64,000 nucleotides of DNA from Allosphingosinicella deserti (GTDB lineage: Bacteria > Pseudomonadota > Alphaproteobacteria > Sphingomonadales > Sphingomonadaceae). Of the stretch, positions 27,694-35,780 are shown in pieces. The notes beneath the pieces were generated by a model. That model saw nothing but the letters and a program-made list of their open reading frames with translations. It was not told the origin of the DNA and did not search any database. Where the stretch lies: contig NZ_PXYI01000004.1 in the NCBI RefSeq assembly GCF_003012735.1, forward strand, positions 434,001 through 498,000, in the 5' to 3' direction. Within the stretch, counting starts at the first letter, position 1. Each line of letters begins with the position of its first letter. The translations under genes were made by a program, and so were the position numbers.

Positions 27694-28452
27694 ATGACTT
27701 TGTCGCGGATTGTGCGGGAGGGCGCCGGAGCGGCGGCCAGGGGGCTGCTCGATTTCGCGCTGCCGCCGCGCTGCCCGAGTTGCGGGATTATCGTACCCGA
27801 TCCCCACCGCTTCTGCCTTGCGTGTTGGAACGGTCTCCATTTCCTAGGCGCGCCGTGCTGCGTCCGTTGCGGACTGCCTTTTGACTTCGATGCCGGGATC
27901 GATTCCGAATGCGCCGGCTGCCTGGCCGATCCGCCGCCCTTCGATCGGCTGCGCGCGGCGGTGGCCTATGGCGACATCGCGCGCAAGGTTGCGCTGAAGC
28001 TCAAATATAGTGGACGGCCGGGCGTGGCCGAGACCCTCGCGGCATTGATGGTGCGCCATCTCGCGGCTGCGGATGACGAGGCGCTGCTTGTCCCGGTGCC
28101 GCTGCATCGCTGGCGCATCTGGAGCCGCGGATACAATCAGTCGGCGCTGATCGCCGACGCCCTGTCGACGAGAACCGGTACCGCTTGCGCCAAGGAGTTG
28201 CTGCGCCGCGACCGCCATACGCCGCCTTTGCGGGGACTCGGCCGCCGCGAGCGCGCCGACGCCGTGCGCGGCGTCTTCGCGCTGGCGCAAGGCGCGGCGG
28301 AGACGATAAACGGGCGCAGGATCGTGCTAGTCGACGACGTCTTCACGACCGGCGCCACCGTCGGCGCCTGCGCGCGGGCGCTGAAGCGGGGCGGGGCGGC
28401 GAGGGTCGATATTCTGTGCTGGGCACGGGTGGTGAAATCCGAAGACGGCTGA
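27694..28452 (+). CDS. comF: ComF family protein (phosphoribosyltransferase-like)
   Basis: A 252-residue protein. The N-terminal zinc-finger region holds four CxxC-type pairs (RCPSCGIIV, FCLACWN, CCVRCGLPF, ECAGCL), followed by a conserved block VAYGDIARKVALKLKYSG. The C-terminal phosphoribosyltransferase-type fold contains the PRPP loop IVLVDDVFTTGATV and PVPLHRWRIWSRGYNQSALIA. ComF family members assist DNA uptake in naturally competent bacteria and are otherwise of unclear role. The ATG at 27694 follows TTCC spacing from GTG 27679, which is in frame. The gene is divergent from the TonB receptor and precedes grxC by 92 bases. Confidence 0.85.
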   Translation: MTLSRIVREGAGAAARGLLDFALPPRCPSCGIIVPDPHRFCLACWNGLHFLGAPCCVRCGLPFDFDAGIDSECAGCLADPPPFDRLRAAVAYGDIARKVALKLKYSGRPGVAETLAALMVRHLAAADDEALLVPVPLHRWRIWSRGYNQSALIADALSTRTGTACAKELLRRDRHTPPLRGLGRRERADAVRGVFALAQGAAETINGRRIVLVDDVFTTGATVGACARALKRGGAARVDILCWARVVKSEDG

Positions 28453-28544
28453 GCGGGGACATTTTCAGGCACGCGCGGGTTCATGTTGACAGGCGCGGGC
28501 CTGCCGCAGCACTGCGCCCGAATACCGAGGAGCGAGAGATTTCC

Positions 28545-28805
28545 ATGGCACGCGTCGAGATCTACACCAAGTTCACCTGCCCTTATTGCTTCCGCGCCAA
28601 GCGCCTGCTCGACGACAAAGGCGCAAGCTACGAGGAATATGAGATCACCCAGATCCCCGGCAAGCGCGACGAGATGCTCGAGCGCTCCAACGGGCGCCAT
28701 ACCGTGCCGCAGATCTTCATCGACGGGCGTCACATCGGCGGCTCGGACGACCTCTACGAGCTCGATCGCCAGGGCGGCCTCGACCCGCTGCTTCAGGCGG
28801 GCTGA
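28545..28805 (+). CDS. grxC: Glutaredoxin 3
   Basis: An 86-residue dithiol glutaredoxin. The active site is CPYC (residues 12-15) after the first strand ARVEIYTKFT. The glutathione-binding TVPQIFIDG (cis-Pro) and GGSDDLYELDRQG are present, and length is standard. It reduces disulfides and mixed glutathione disulfides in the cytoplasm. The ATG at 28545 is preceded by GAGCGAGAGA. It sits between comF and a nitrilase-family gene, the usual order in this lineage. Confidence 0.96.
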   Translation: MARVEIYTKFTCPYCFRAKRLLDDKGASYEEYEITQIPGKRDEMLERSNGRHTVPQIFIDGRHIGGSDDLYELDRQGGLDPLLQAG

Positions 28806-28862
28806 GGACGGCAAATAGCTGGCGCCATTGACAGAAGCGGCGCCGGACCGCACCTCGGCGCG

Positions 28863-29693
28863 ATGACTCGTATCGCCCTTTATCAAGCTCGGACCGGGAT
28901 CGACCCGGCGGGCAACGCCCGCACGCTGGTCGCTGCCGCCGAGGAAGCGGCCGGGGGCGGCGCCGAGATCCTGTTCACGCCCGAGATGAGCAACATTCTA
29001 GATCGAGATCGCGCCCGCGCCACGCCGCATTATCGAGCGGAGGACGAGGATCTCGTGCTCGCCGCCGTGCGCGAAGCGGCCGCGCGAACCGGCATCTGGA
29101 TCCATCTCGGGTCGATTGCCGTCAGGCGCGAGGATGGCCGATTGAACAACCGCGCCTTCGTGATCGACGCGGCAGGCGCAATCCGCGCCTCCTATGACAA
29201 GCTCCATCTGTTCGACGTCGATCTTGCGACCGGCGAGAGCTGGCGCGAATCCGCAAGCTATGCCGCGGGTGAGCGTGCGCTGGTCGTCGAGACGCCGGCC
29301 GGCCCGCTCGGCCTCGCCATCTGCTACGACCTACGCTTTGCGGACCTGTTCCGCAGCCTTACGGACGCCGGCGCAGAGATCCTTTCCATCCCTGCGGCCT
29401 TCACGGTTCCGACCGGCGCGGCGCATTGGCACGTGCTGATGCGGGCCCGGGCCATCGAAGCCGGGGTGTTCGTCGTCGCGGCAGCGCAAAGCGGGCGGCA
29501 CGAAGACGGTCGAGAGACTTATGGCCACAGCCTCGTCGTCGATCCCTGGGGCGAGATCCTGCTCGACATGGGCGACAGGGAAGGGGTCGGCTTCGCCGAG
29601 CTCGACCTTGGTCGCGTGGCCGAGATACGCGGGCGACTGCCCGCGATCCGTCACCGCCGGCCGATCCCGGCGGTCGAACGGGTACGCGGATGA
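28863..29693 (+). CDS. Carbon-nitrogen hydrolase (nitrilase superfamily)
   Basis: A 276-residue amidase-type enzyme with the E-K-C triad: E41 (LFTPEMSN), K113 (ASYDKLHLFDVD) and C154 (GLAICYDLRF). The sequence resembles the Nit2/YafV-like omega-amidase branch. Those enzymes remove toxic deaminated products such as alpha-ketoglutaramate or deaminated glutathione. The C-terminal half (YGHSLVVDPWGEIL) is complete. The stop overlaps the next gene's ATG by three bases, so translational coupling with DUF1178 is likely. Substrate is inferred, not shown. Confidence 0.9.
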   Translation: MTRIALYQARTGIDPAGNARTLVAAAEEAAGGGAEILFTPEMSNILDRDRARATPHYRAEDEDLVLAAVREAAARTGIWIHLGSIAVRREDGRLNNRAFVIDAAGAIRASYDKLHLFDVDLATGESWRESASYAAGERALVVETPAGPLGLAICYDLRFADLFRSLTDAGAEILSIPAAFTVPTGAAHWHVLMRARAIEAGVFVVAAAQSGRHEDGRETYGHSLVVDPWGEILLDMGDREGVGFAELDLGRVAEIRGRLPAIRHRRPIPAVERVRG

Positions 29694-30193
29694 TCGTCTT
29701 CGATCTAAAGTGCGCGCCGCAGGGCCATGTCTTCGAAGGCTGGTTCGGCTCGTCGGGCGATTACGAGGATCAGCAGACCCGTGGGTTGGTCGCCTGTCCG
29801 CTCTGCGGGTCGGACGAGGTCGGCAAGGCACCGATGGCGCCTGCGGTCTCCGCCAAATCGAACATGCGGAACGTGACGCAAACCGCTGTCCAGGCGCCGG
29901 CCGGAGGTGGCGCAGCCGCTCCGCCTGCAGCTGCCGCGCTTGCAATGGCCGATCCGCAGGCGGTCAAGGCGATGCTCGCCGCCGCGGCTGCGATCCAGAA
30001 GAGCCTGCTCGAGAAGAGCGAAAGCGTCGGCGACCGCTTCGCCGACGAAGCGCGGGCGATTCATCTCGGCGACGCCGACGCCCGGCCGATCCACGGTCGT
30101 GCGACGCCGGAGCAAGCCGCCGCCCTGGTCGACGAAGGCATCCAGATCGCGCCATTGCCGTTTCCGGTGATCGATCCCGGCGAGGAGAATTGA
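29690..30193 (+). CDS. DUF1178 family protein
   Basis: A 167-residue protein of unknown function. It starts with MIVFDLKCAPQGHVFEGWFGSS, which has a Cys-x-x-x-x-His element, and later shows a CPLCGS knuckle near residue 40. Together these look like a small zinc site and are the hallmark of DUF1178. The centre is Ala-rich and the end VDEGIQIAPLPFPVIDPGEEN is charged. The family lies beside nitrilase-type genes in many alphaproteobacteria, which suggests a shared pathway, but no activity is known to me. ATG overlap with the preceding stop (ATGA) supports co-translation. Confidence 0.9.
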   Translation: MIVFDLKCAPQGHVFEGWFGSSGDYEDQQTRGLVACPLCGSDEVGKAPMAPAVSAKSNMRNVTQTAVQAPAGGGAAAPPAAAALAMADPQAVKAMLAAAAAIQKSLLEKSESVGDRFADEARAIHLGDADARPIHGRATPEQAAALVDEGIQIAPLPFPVIDPGEEN

Positions 30194-30232
30194 CCCGCGG
30201 GCCTGCTGCGCCTAGTTCGGCGGGCGGTGGAC

Positions 30233-30309
30233 GGCCCCGTAGCTCAGCAGGATAGAGCATCAGATTCCTAATCTGAGGGCCACAGGTTCGAATCCTGTCG
30301 GGGTCACCA
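30233..30309 (+). tRNA. tRNA-Arg (CCU anticodon)
   Basis: Cloverleaf of 77 bases with encoded CCA. The acceptor stem GGCCCCG pairs with CGGGGTC (one G-U pair), the D-arm is AGCTCAGCAGGATAGAGC, and the anticodon arm TCAGA-TTCCTAA-TCTGA places CCT at positions 34-36. The T-arm contains GGTTCGAATCC. It reads the rare AGG codon. No integrase gene or second att-like copy is seen beside it. Confidence 0.95.
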
Positions 30310-30376
30310 CCTTTGACTTTCCCGCCATCGATGTGATTTCGTGCGCTCGGTGTCGTTCGTGCATCGGACGCCATGA

Positions 30377-30408
30377 CAAAACGGCGGAGACCAGGCTCCC
30401 CCGTTTTG
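30377..30408. terminator. Bidirectional terminator between tRNA-Arg and the small membrane protein
   Basis: CAAAACGG (30377-30384) and CCGTTTTG (30401-30408) form the outer stem and GGAG/CTCC the inner one around ACCAGG. With T-rich 3' arms on both strands it can end transcripts arriving from either side. It lies between the tRNA end at 30309 and the converging gene whose stop is at 30430. Confidence 0.6.
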
Positions 30409-30429
30409 CATTCATGGTCTGTGGCGCGA

Positions 30430-30657
30430 TCACGGCGTGATCGGGACGTCCTCATTCTCATCCTCGTCGAACGGCCATGTTCCGGTGGCGAGCAGCACGC
30501 CGAACACGATCACGCTGCCGAACAGGATCGGCGCGAAGGGCGAACCGGGCGCCGCGAACGGGTTGCCGGACGCGTCTTCCACCGACGAAGATTGAGCGAT
30601 TGCGGGGCTGATGGCGAGCGAAGCCGCACTGGCGGCAATAAGCGCTTTCTTGAACAT
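30430..30657 (-). CDS. Small exported membrane protein
   Basis: A 75-residue protein with a signal peptide ([19 protein letters not shown], cleaved near AIAQ), a short linker, a single hydrophobic helix ([17 protein letters not shown]) and a very acidic C-terminus ending [12 protein letters not shown]. Mature topology would be one helix with the acidic tail in the cytoplasm or periplasm. Function unknown. The start at 30657 is chosen for the signal peptide. It is divergent from folE, with the promoters for both presumably in the 216 bases between them. Confidence 0.7.
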   Translation of the reverse strand: MFKKALIAASAASLAISPAIAQSSSVEDASGNPFAAPGSPFAPILFGSVIVFGVLLATGTWPFDEDENEDVPITP

Positions 30658-30873
30658 CGAACGGTTTTTCCCTTTTTCCACGATCCGAAACGACAGCCGG
30701 ATGTCGGGACTAGGCAAACCCGACCTGACGCCACGGGTTCCGAGCACATCTGCGAGGCGTGCGCCGGGGGCGATGGGGCGAGCCGATTCGGTGGAATTTG
30801 GCAACCCGGGACATCGACGTCACTGGAGAGGTGTGGCGGGCGCCGCTATAGGCGCCGCAAAGGAGACAGGCTT

Positions 30874-31491
30874 TTGGCGAATGGCGACAATCTGAGCGAC
30901 GGCGATCTCGTCCGGCCGGCGCCGAAGATCGAGGTGCCGGCCGACGTCCAGGAGGCGGTGCGAACCCTCATCCGCTGGGCCGGCGACGATCCGGCGCGAG
31001 AAGGCCTGCTCGACACGCCGCTGCGGGTCGCCCGTGCATGGAAGGAATATGCCAAGGGCTATGACGAGGATCCGGCCTACCACCTCAGCCGGACCTTCGA
31101 CGAGGTCGGCGGCTATGACGAGATCGTGCTGCTCAAGGACATTCCATTTCAGTCGCATTGCGAACATCACATGGCGCCGATCATTGGCAAGGCTTCGATC
31201 GCCTATTTGCCGAACGAGCGGGTGGTCGGAATTTCCAAGCTCGCGCGCGTTCTCCATGGCTTCGCGCGGCGATTGCAGGTGCAGGAACGGCTGACCGCAC
31301 AGGTCGCCGATTGCGTCTGGGAGCATCTGAAGCCTCAGGGCGTCGCGGTCGTCATCGAAGCAAGCCATGCCTGCATGACCGCCCGGGGCGTCAATACGCC
31401 CGGCGTGATGATGACCACCAGCCGGATGATGGGTGTCTTCCGGCAGGACGAACGCAGCCGCCGCGAAGTGCTGGCGCTGATGGGATATTAG
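30874..31491 (+). CDS. folE: GTP cyclohydrolase I
   Basis: A 205-residue enzyme that converts GTP to 7,8-dihydroneopterin triphosphate, the first step of tetrahydrofolate and queuosine precursor synthesis. The zinc ligands are in [10 protein letters not shown] and [36 protein letters not shown] and [19 protein letters not shown] are characteristic. The start is a TTG at 30874 with AAAGGAGAC about four to ten bases upstream; no in-frame ATG precedes the conserved domain. A strong hairpin begins four bases after the stop. Confidence 0.96.
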   Translation: MANGDNLSDGDLVRPAPKIEVPADVQEAVRTLIRWAGDDPAREGLLDTPLRVARAWKEYAKGYDEDPAYHLSRTFDEVGGYDEIVLLKDIPFQSHCEHHMAPIIGKASIAYLPNERVVGISKLARVLHGFARRLQVQERLTAQVADCVWEHLKPQGVAVVIEASHACMTARGVNTPGVMMTTSRMMGVFRQDERSRREVLALMGY

Positions 31492-31494
31492 GAG

Positions 31495-31519
31495 CGCAGC
31501 AAAGTGTTACTTTGCTGCG
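31495..31519 (+). terminator. Strong hairpin after folE
   Basis: CGCAGCAAAGT (31495-31505) and ACTTTGCTGCG (31509-31519) form an 11-base perfect stem with the three-base loop GTT. It directly follows the folE stop. No T-run follows (GGCAGGGGGG), so it may be a Rho-type or mRNA-stabilising hairpin rather than an intrinsic terminator. Confidence 0.55.
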
Positions 31520-31546
31520 GGCAGGGGGGCGGCTGCTGCCGGTTCT

Positions 31547-31643
31547 CTCGTCATCCCAGCGGACGCCGGGATCTCGTCCGGTGAAGGCTGCCGAATGCTG
31601 TGCTCTTGGCGGCCTGAGATCCCGGCGTGCGCTGGATGACGAG
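31547..31643. repeat. Dispersed palindromic repeat between folE and engB
   Basis: Left half CTCGTCATCCCAGCGG-ACGCCGGGATCTCG (31547-31576) and right half GAGATCCCGGCGTGCGCTGGATGACGAG (31616-31643) are near-exact inverted copies around about 40 bases. The same unit family reappears at 54764-54867. This type of ATCCCGGCG/GGGATC palindrome is common between genes in sphingomonads. The repeat sits between two converging genes. Confidence 0.75.
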
Positions 31644-31649
31644 CGGCCA

Positions 31650-32333
31650 TTAGCCGACGCTTTCCAGCACGGCCCTGCGCAAGCGGTCGATGCCCATGCC
31701 GCCTTCGCTCGATGTGGAGATCACTTCCGGGAAGGCGGCGACGTGCTTGCGTGCTTCCGCTGACGTGGCGGTTTCGACTTCGGCCAATTCAGTGGCTTTC
31801 ACCTTGTCGGCCTTGGTGAGGACGAGCTGATAGCTGACCGCGGCGTCGTCGAGCATCTTCATGATGTCCCGATCGACGTCCTTGATGCCGTGGCGGCTGT
31901 CGATCAGCACGTATGCCCGCTTCAGCACCGCGCGGCCGCGCAGATAGTCGTTCACCAGAAAGCGCCATTTCTTGACGACGTCCTTGGGCGCCTTGGCGAA
32001 GCCGTAGCCGGGCATGTCGACCAGCCGGAAGCGCAGCGGATCGCCGACGTCGAAGAAGTTCAGCTCCTGGGTGCGCCCGGGCGTGTTCGATGTGCGGGCA
32101 AGGCCGGTACGGTTGGTCAGCCGGTTGATCAGCGACGATTTGCCGACGTTCGAGCGGCCGGCGAAGGCCACTTCCGCAGCGCCGGGATCCGGCAGGAACT
32201 TGAGCGCCGGCGCCGACTTCAGGAAGGCTATCGGCCCGGAAAAAACCTTGCGGGCGATCTCGTCCCAATCCGGCTCCGCCGCTGCGGAGCCGTCCTCGTG
32301 CGGCCCGTTCTGGTCGGGTTCGTTCTCGCTCAC
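31650..32333 (-). CDS. engB: Ribosome biogenesis GTP-binding protein YsxC/EngB
   Basis: A 227-residue small GTPase needed for large-subunit assembly and cell division. The G1 motif is GRSNVGKSSLIN, followed by G2 TSNTPGRTQELN, G3 VDMPGYGFAKAP and G4 LTKADKV, in order. It starts with a GTG at 32333 that overlaps the yidC stop (GTGA), so both are made from one transcript. An N-terminal extension (SENEPDQNGPHEDGSAAAEPDWDE) is acidic and probably disordered. The end (SSEGGMGIDRLRRAVL) supplies the usual G5 region. Confidence 0.95.
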   Translation of the reverse strand: MSENEPDQNGPHEDGSAAAEPDWDEIARKVFSGPIAFLKSAPALKFLPDPGAAEVAFAGRSNVGKSSLINRLTNRTGLARTSNTPGRTQELNFFDVGDPLRFRLVDMPGYGFAKAPKDVVKKWRFLVNDYLRGRAVLKRAYVLIDSRHGIKDVDRDIMKMLDDAAVSYQLVLTKADKVKATELAEVETATSAEARKHVAAFPEVISTSSEGGMGIDRLRRAVLESVG

Positions 32334-34045
32334 TTCGAGTCCACGGCGGGCGTCGCGGCCGCTGCCTGCATGCCGGGATGGCGGCTGTAGAGCCACTTCT
32401 GCTGCAGAATGGTAAGAATGTTGTTGACGGTCCAGTAGAGCTGAAGTCCCGCCGCGAACGGCGCCATGATGAACATCATCACCCAGGGCATCAGCGCAAA
32501 CACCTGCTGCTGCACCGGATCGGCCTGCGGCGGATTGAGCTTGAACTGCAGCCACATGGTGATTCCAAGCAGGATCGGCAGCACGCCCAGCGCCAGGAAC
32601 TGGGGCGGCGTGAAGTCGAGGAAGCCGAACAGATTGACCGGCGTCAGCGGATCAGGCGCCGAAAGATCCTTGATCCACAGAACGAACGGCTTGTGCCGCA
32701 TTTCGACCGCCACAGTCAGCACTTTGTAGAGGGCGTAGAAGATCGGAATCTGGATCAGGATCGGCAGGCAGCCCGCCATCGGGTTGACCTTTTCCTCCTG
32801 ATACAGCTTCAGCATTTCCTGCTGCAGCCGCGGCTTGTCCTCCTTGTGGCGTTCCTGGAGCGCCTTCATCTTGGGCTGGAGGACCCGCATCGCCGCCATC
32901 GACTTGAACTGCTTCTGGGCGATCGGGAACATCAATGCGCGCACGACCATGGTCAGGCCGATGATCGCGAAGCCGAAATTGCCGATCGTTGCGTAGAGCC
33001 AGCGCAGCAGCCAGAAGATCGGCCACATGAAGATTTCGAACCAGCCCCAGTCAATCGCCTTGTCGAACTTCTCGACGCCTGCCGCTTCGTAGCGCTCAAG
33101 CAGGTCGATCTCCTTGGCGCCGGCGAAGAAGCGCGACTGCACTCCGACCGCGCGGCCCGGATTGACGATCGCCGGCTGGCCCTGGATGTCGGCCTGAAAG
33201 CTGCCGGTCCGGCCGTGGGTGAAGGCCGTCTCGACCGCCGCACCGCGATCGGGGATAAGCGCGGTCAGCCAATATTTGTCGCCGAAGCCGAGCCAGCCGC
33301 CGGTGGTCGCGAACGGCTGGCGCGCGCCGGCCGCGAGATCGGTATAATCCCAATCGTAATTGGCAGAGCCGTTGAACACGCCGACGGGGCCGATATGATT
33401 GGTCCAGGCGGTCGGGTCCTTCGAGGCCGACGCGCGGCTGACGAGTGAATAGGGGCGGACGGCGACCGCGCCGGCCGACCGGTTCGCTATCCGCTGATCG
33501 ACCGTGAACATATAGCCGTCGTCGACCGAAATCGTCATTTCGAAGGACTGGCCGCGGCCATTGTCCCAGCTGAGGCGCACGGGCGTTCCGGGCGCAAGGC
33601 GGGTGCCGCTCGCCGTCCAGACCGTGCTGGCATCGGGCGCAGCGATGCCGTCGCCGCTCCAGCCGAAACGCGCGAAATAGCTTTCGGGCGCGCCCGCCGG
33701 CGAAAGCAGCCGCACCGGCGGACTGTCCTTCTCGATCGTTTCGGTATGCTGGGTCAGAACGAGATCGTCGATCTGCGCACCCTTGAGGTTCAACGATCCT
33801 TTGAGGCGCGGCGTTTCGATTGCGATCCGCGGCGCTTCGCGAAGCACCGCGTCCCGGCTGCGGATTGCCCTGGGGGTGTCCGCCGTCGGATCGGTTCCCG
33901 GCCTGACGACCGCGACCTGCTTTCCGTCGACCGTCTTGCTGGACGGCGGGTTCGACGGGAACCAGCGGTCCGCGACGAAGGTCCAGCCGACGAGGATCAG
34001 CGCGGACAGGAGAACGAACAGGACAATGTTGCGCTTATCGTCCAC
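32330..34045 (-). CDS. yidC: Membrane protein insertase YidC
   Basis: A 571-residue inner-membrane insertase. It has an N-terminal helix (NIVLFVLLSALILVGWTFVA), a large periplasmic domain to about residue 340, then the five-helix insertase core. The core contains GWFEIFMWPIFWLLRWLYATIGNFGFAIIGL, the positively charged cytoplasmic loop (SMAAMRVLQPKMKALQERHKEDKPRLQQEMLKLYQEEKVNPMAGCLP) and LNPPQADPVQQQVFALMPWVMMFIMAPFAAGLQLYWTVNNIL. It places proteins into the membrane alone or with SecYEG. It lies between yidD and engB, the usual order. Confidence 0.97.
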   Translation of the reverse strand: MDDKRNIVLFVLLSALILVGWTFVADRWFPSNPPSSKTVDGKQVAVVRPGTDPTADTPRAIRSRDAVLREAPRIAIETPRLKGSLNLKGAQIDDLVLTQHTETIEKDSPPVRLLSPAGAPESYFARFGWSGDGIAAPDASTVWTASGTRLAPGTPVRLSWDNGRGQSFEMTISVDDGYMFTVDQRIANRSAGAVAVRPYSLVSRASASKDPTAWTNHIGPVGVFNGSANYDWDYTDLAAGARQPFATTGGWLGFGDKYWLTALIPDRGAAVETAFTHGRTGSFQADIQGQPAIVNPGRAVGVQSRFFAGAKEIDLLERYEAAGVEKFDKAIDWGWFEIFMWPIFWLLRWLYATIGNFGFAIIGLTMVVRALMFPIAQKQFKSMAAMRVLQPKMKALQERHKEDKPRLQQEMLKLYQEEKVNPMAGCLPILIQIPIFYALYKVLTVAVEMRHKPFVLWIKDLSAPDPLTPVNLFGFLDFTPPQFLALGVLPILLGITMWLQFKLNPPQADPVQQQVFALMPWVMMFIMAPFAAGLQLYWTVNNILTILQQKWLYSRHPGMQAAAATPAVDSK

Positions 34046-34087
34046 CGATTATTTCCCTCATGGTGCCGTTCCAGGACTCCTTGCGGG

Positions 34088-34300
34088 TCATGGAACCGGA
34101 TCGTGGCCAGAGCCCCCCCAGGGGTGGCATCTCGAAAGGCGTTTCGCGGCAAGCCAGCTGCCGCGCAGCGCCCCATAGCGCCGAAGCGCGGTGATTGCAT
34201 AGGCCGAGCAGCTCGGCCGGAAGCGGCAGCTCGGCGGCAGGATGCGTGACGGACCGATTTGCCAGCCGCGCGCGATCAGGATCAGCAGCCTGGCTAGCAT
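34088..34300 (-). CDS. yidD: Membrane protein insertion efficiency factor YidD
   Basis: A 70-residue basic membrane-associated protein. Its core RILPPSCRFRPSCSAYAITALRRYGALRGSWLAAKRLSRCHPWGGSGHDPVP holds the conserved Cys and His positions of the YidD family. YidD is thought to help YidC insertion. The ATG at 34300 follows a hydrophobic start LARLLILIARGW. It lies between rnpA (upstream, 43 bases) and yidC (42 bases), in the standard order. Confidence 0.95.
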   Translation of the reverse strand: MLARLLILIARGWQIGPSRILPPSCRFRPSCSAYAITALRRYGALRGSWLAAKRLSRCHPWGGSGHDPVP

Positions 34301-34343
34301 CGGTGGCACGCCGTCATCAGCCTCGAACGCGAGCCGGGGATGA

Positions 34344-34679
34344 TCACTTTCTGAGCTTCGAAAGCGCGCGCGCGAGCTCGCTGCGCAGCAGGGCATAATC
34401 ACGTTCGACGCCGCCGGCACGGCCGATCAGCACGTGATCGGCGCCGACAGCGCCTTCGCTTGGCAGGAGGTCACGCGCTAGGGCTCGGAAACGCCGTTTC
34501 ATGCGATTCCGGACGACGGCGCCGCCGATCTTCTTGGTGACGGTGATCCCAAGCCGCATCGTCGGATCGCCGTCGCCGCGGCTGCGGACGAGCAAAACGA
34601 AGCCGGGCATGGGAGCCCGGCGTCCGGAATTGGCAGCAAGGAAATCGGGGCGCCGGCTGATCGTCGAAAGACGAACCAT
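34344..34679 (-). CDS. rnpA: Ribonuclease P protein component
   Basis: A 111-residue basic RNA-binding protein that assists RNase P RNA in cutting the tRNA 5' leader. Landmarks are LSTISRRPDFLAANSGRRAP, the KIGGAVVRNRMKRRFRALARDLL box and the end SELARALSKLRK. The conserved RNR pattern (VRNRMKRR) is intact. The start ATG is at 34679. It sits 98 bases downstream of rpmH and ahead of yidD and yidC, the conserved gene order. Confidence 0.95.
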   Translation of the reverse strand: MVRLSTISRRPDFLAANSGRRAPMPGFVLLVRSRGDGDPTMRLGITVTKKIGGAVVRNRMKRRFRALARDLLPSEGAVGADHVLIGRAGGVERDYALLRSELARALSKLRK

Positions 34680-34777
34680 CGAATGATGTAGTGCCGAAGC
34701 GGCGCCGGAGACGACGCCGGCGCCTTCATCCGTGCCGGAGCCGGAAATTGAACCGGCGCCAGCGATCGCGCCGTCGA

Positions 34778-34912
34778 TTAGGCCGACAGCGACTTGCGGC
34801 CGCGGGCGCGGCGCGCCGCCAGGACCTTGCGGCCTCCGACGGTCGCCTTGCGTGCCCGGAAGCCGTGACGGCGCTTGCGCACGAGATTGCTCGGTTGGAA
34901 GGTGCGCTTCAT
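34778..34912 (-). CDS. rpmH: 50S ribosomal protein L34
   Basis: A 44-residue very basic protein, [18 protein letters not shown] at the start and [12 protein letters not shown] at the end; the full sequence matches L34 in length and charge. It is part of the large ribosomal subunit. The gene is short and on the minus strand. A sigma-70-like promoter is visible 58 bases or more upstream. It opens the rpmH-rnpA-yidD-yidC-engB block. Confidence 0.97.
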   Translation of the reverse strand: MKRTFQPSNLVRKRRHGFRARKATVGGRKVLAARRARGRKSLSA

Positions 34913-34969
34913 CGCTCATTCCCTTAGATCTGAAAGTGAAAGGGCCACCCAACGCGGGCGGCCTCTGTT

Positions 34970-35005
34970 GGCCGGGCGGATAGGCAAGAAGGGTGTGAAA
35001 GTCAA
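34970..35005 (-). promoter_or_regulatory. Sigma-70-like promoter for rpmH
   Basis: On the minus strand TTGACT (complement of 35000-35005) is followed after 17 bases by TATCCG (complement of 34977-34982). Transcription would begin near 34970, about 58 bases before the rpmH start. Spacing and -35 match are good; the -10 is a fair alphaproteobacterial variant. The -35 hexamer ends one base before the stop of the next gene upstream. Confidence 0.55.
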
Positions 35006-35443
35006 TCACTCCCGCGAGGTCCGATCCGAGGAGCGATGCGGATCGGCGGAGTCTCCCACGCCGCGCTGGATTGACGCCGAGGTGAAGGTGATATCGACCC
35101 GGCGCTCGATAATCATCTCGCCGCCGCGCTCCGCCGCTGCCGCCGCGGCGGCAAGCTCCTTGTCGCGCGCCTGGCGGCGCTGCGCGCTTTGCCGCCGAAG
35201 ACCCCAATCGGCCCACGCGCCCTTCTTCGGATGGGCGCGCTTGAACGCCACATATTTGCGCTTCACCCACTCGCTATATTTGAGCGCGAGCGCGAGGCCG
35301 GCGCCGAACACGAGGATCCCGCCGGGTCCGGGGAGAATGCCGGCTGCCGGCGAGACGATCATCAGCAGGAAGCCGAGCCCGACCAAGCTCGTTCGCACTG
35401 CGGGGATCTGCGTGATGGCGTGCCAGCGTTCACGAATGCTCAT
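35006..35443 (-). CDS. PGPGW-type small transmembrane protein
   Basis: A 145-residue protein with two adjoining hydrophobic helices (SLVGLGFLLMIVSPAAGIL and GILVFGAGLALALKY) joined by the LPGPGG turn that defines the PGPGW/TIGR02611-like family of small membrane proteins, here with GG instead of GW. A basic C-terminal tail (VKRKYVAFKRAHPKKG..RRQSAQRRQARDKE) continues as a helix and ends in an acidic-polar stretch. Function unknown. The ATG at 35443 was chosen because the conserved part begins there. It is upstream of rpmH and shares its strand. Confidence 0.72.
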   Translation of the reverse strand: MSIRERWHAITQIPAVRTSLVGLGFLLMIVSPAAGILPGPGGILVFGAGLALALKYSEWVKRKYVAFKRAHPKKGAWADWGLRRQSAQRRQARDKELAAAAAAAERGGEMIIERRVDITFTSASIQRGVGDSADPHRSSDRTSRE

Positions 35444-35780
35444 GCTGGGAAACGTGGGGCCGGTGTGTGAGGACTGCAAGACACCAATTTTATCGCACCA
35501 TGATTTTGTCGCGAGCGAATCGTCGGAAATATTAGGAACGTCGCGGCGCCGCGCACAGCCATCCGAATGAGACCCGCCAGGTCGCTCGGCAGGCCCCGGG
35601 TGGGAGCCCTATGATTGTCCATGCAGGTCGGGCATGCCCAGATCGTGTCAGGACGTCACGAGGAGTGCGCGTCACCTGACCCGACATTGCGCAGGGCAAG
35701 AGCGAAGATTGCCGTTTCTCGCGACTGGGCGAGGAATCGTGTCCCGGTTCGTGGTGCAAATCGATCCGGCCGGCCGCCGA
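35444..35780. other. Intergenic region between the PGPGW gene and the TolC-family gene
   Basis: About 340 bases with no gene I can support on either strand. The sequence is less GC-rich than neighbours. Short open frames here have no recognisable content. The right part is the 3' flank of the frameshifted TolC-family gene. Confidence 0.5.

Noticed and set aside
30233-30309. tRNA-Arg as a possible integration site
   Set aside because: No integrase gene, no second copy of the tRNA 3' end and no phage genes in the neighbourhood.
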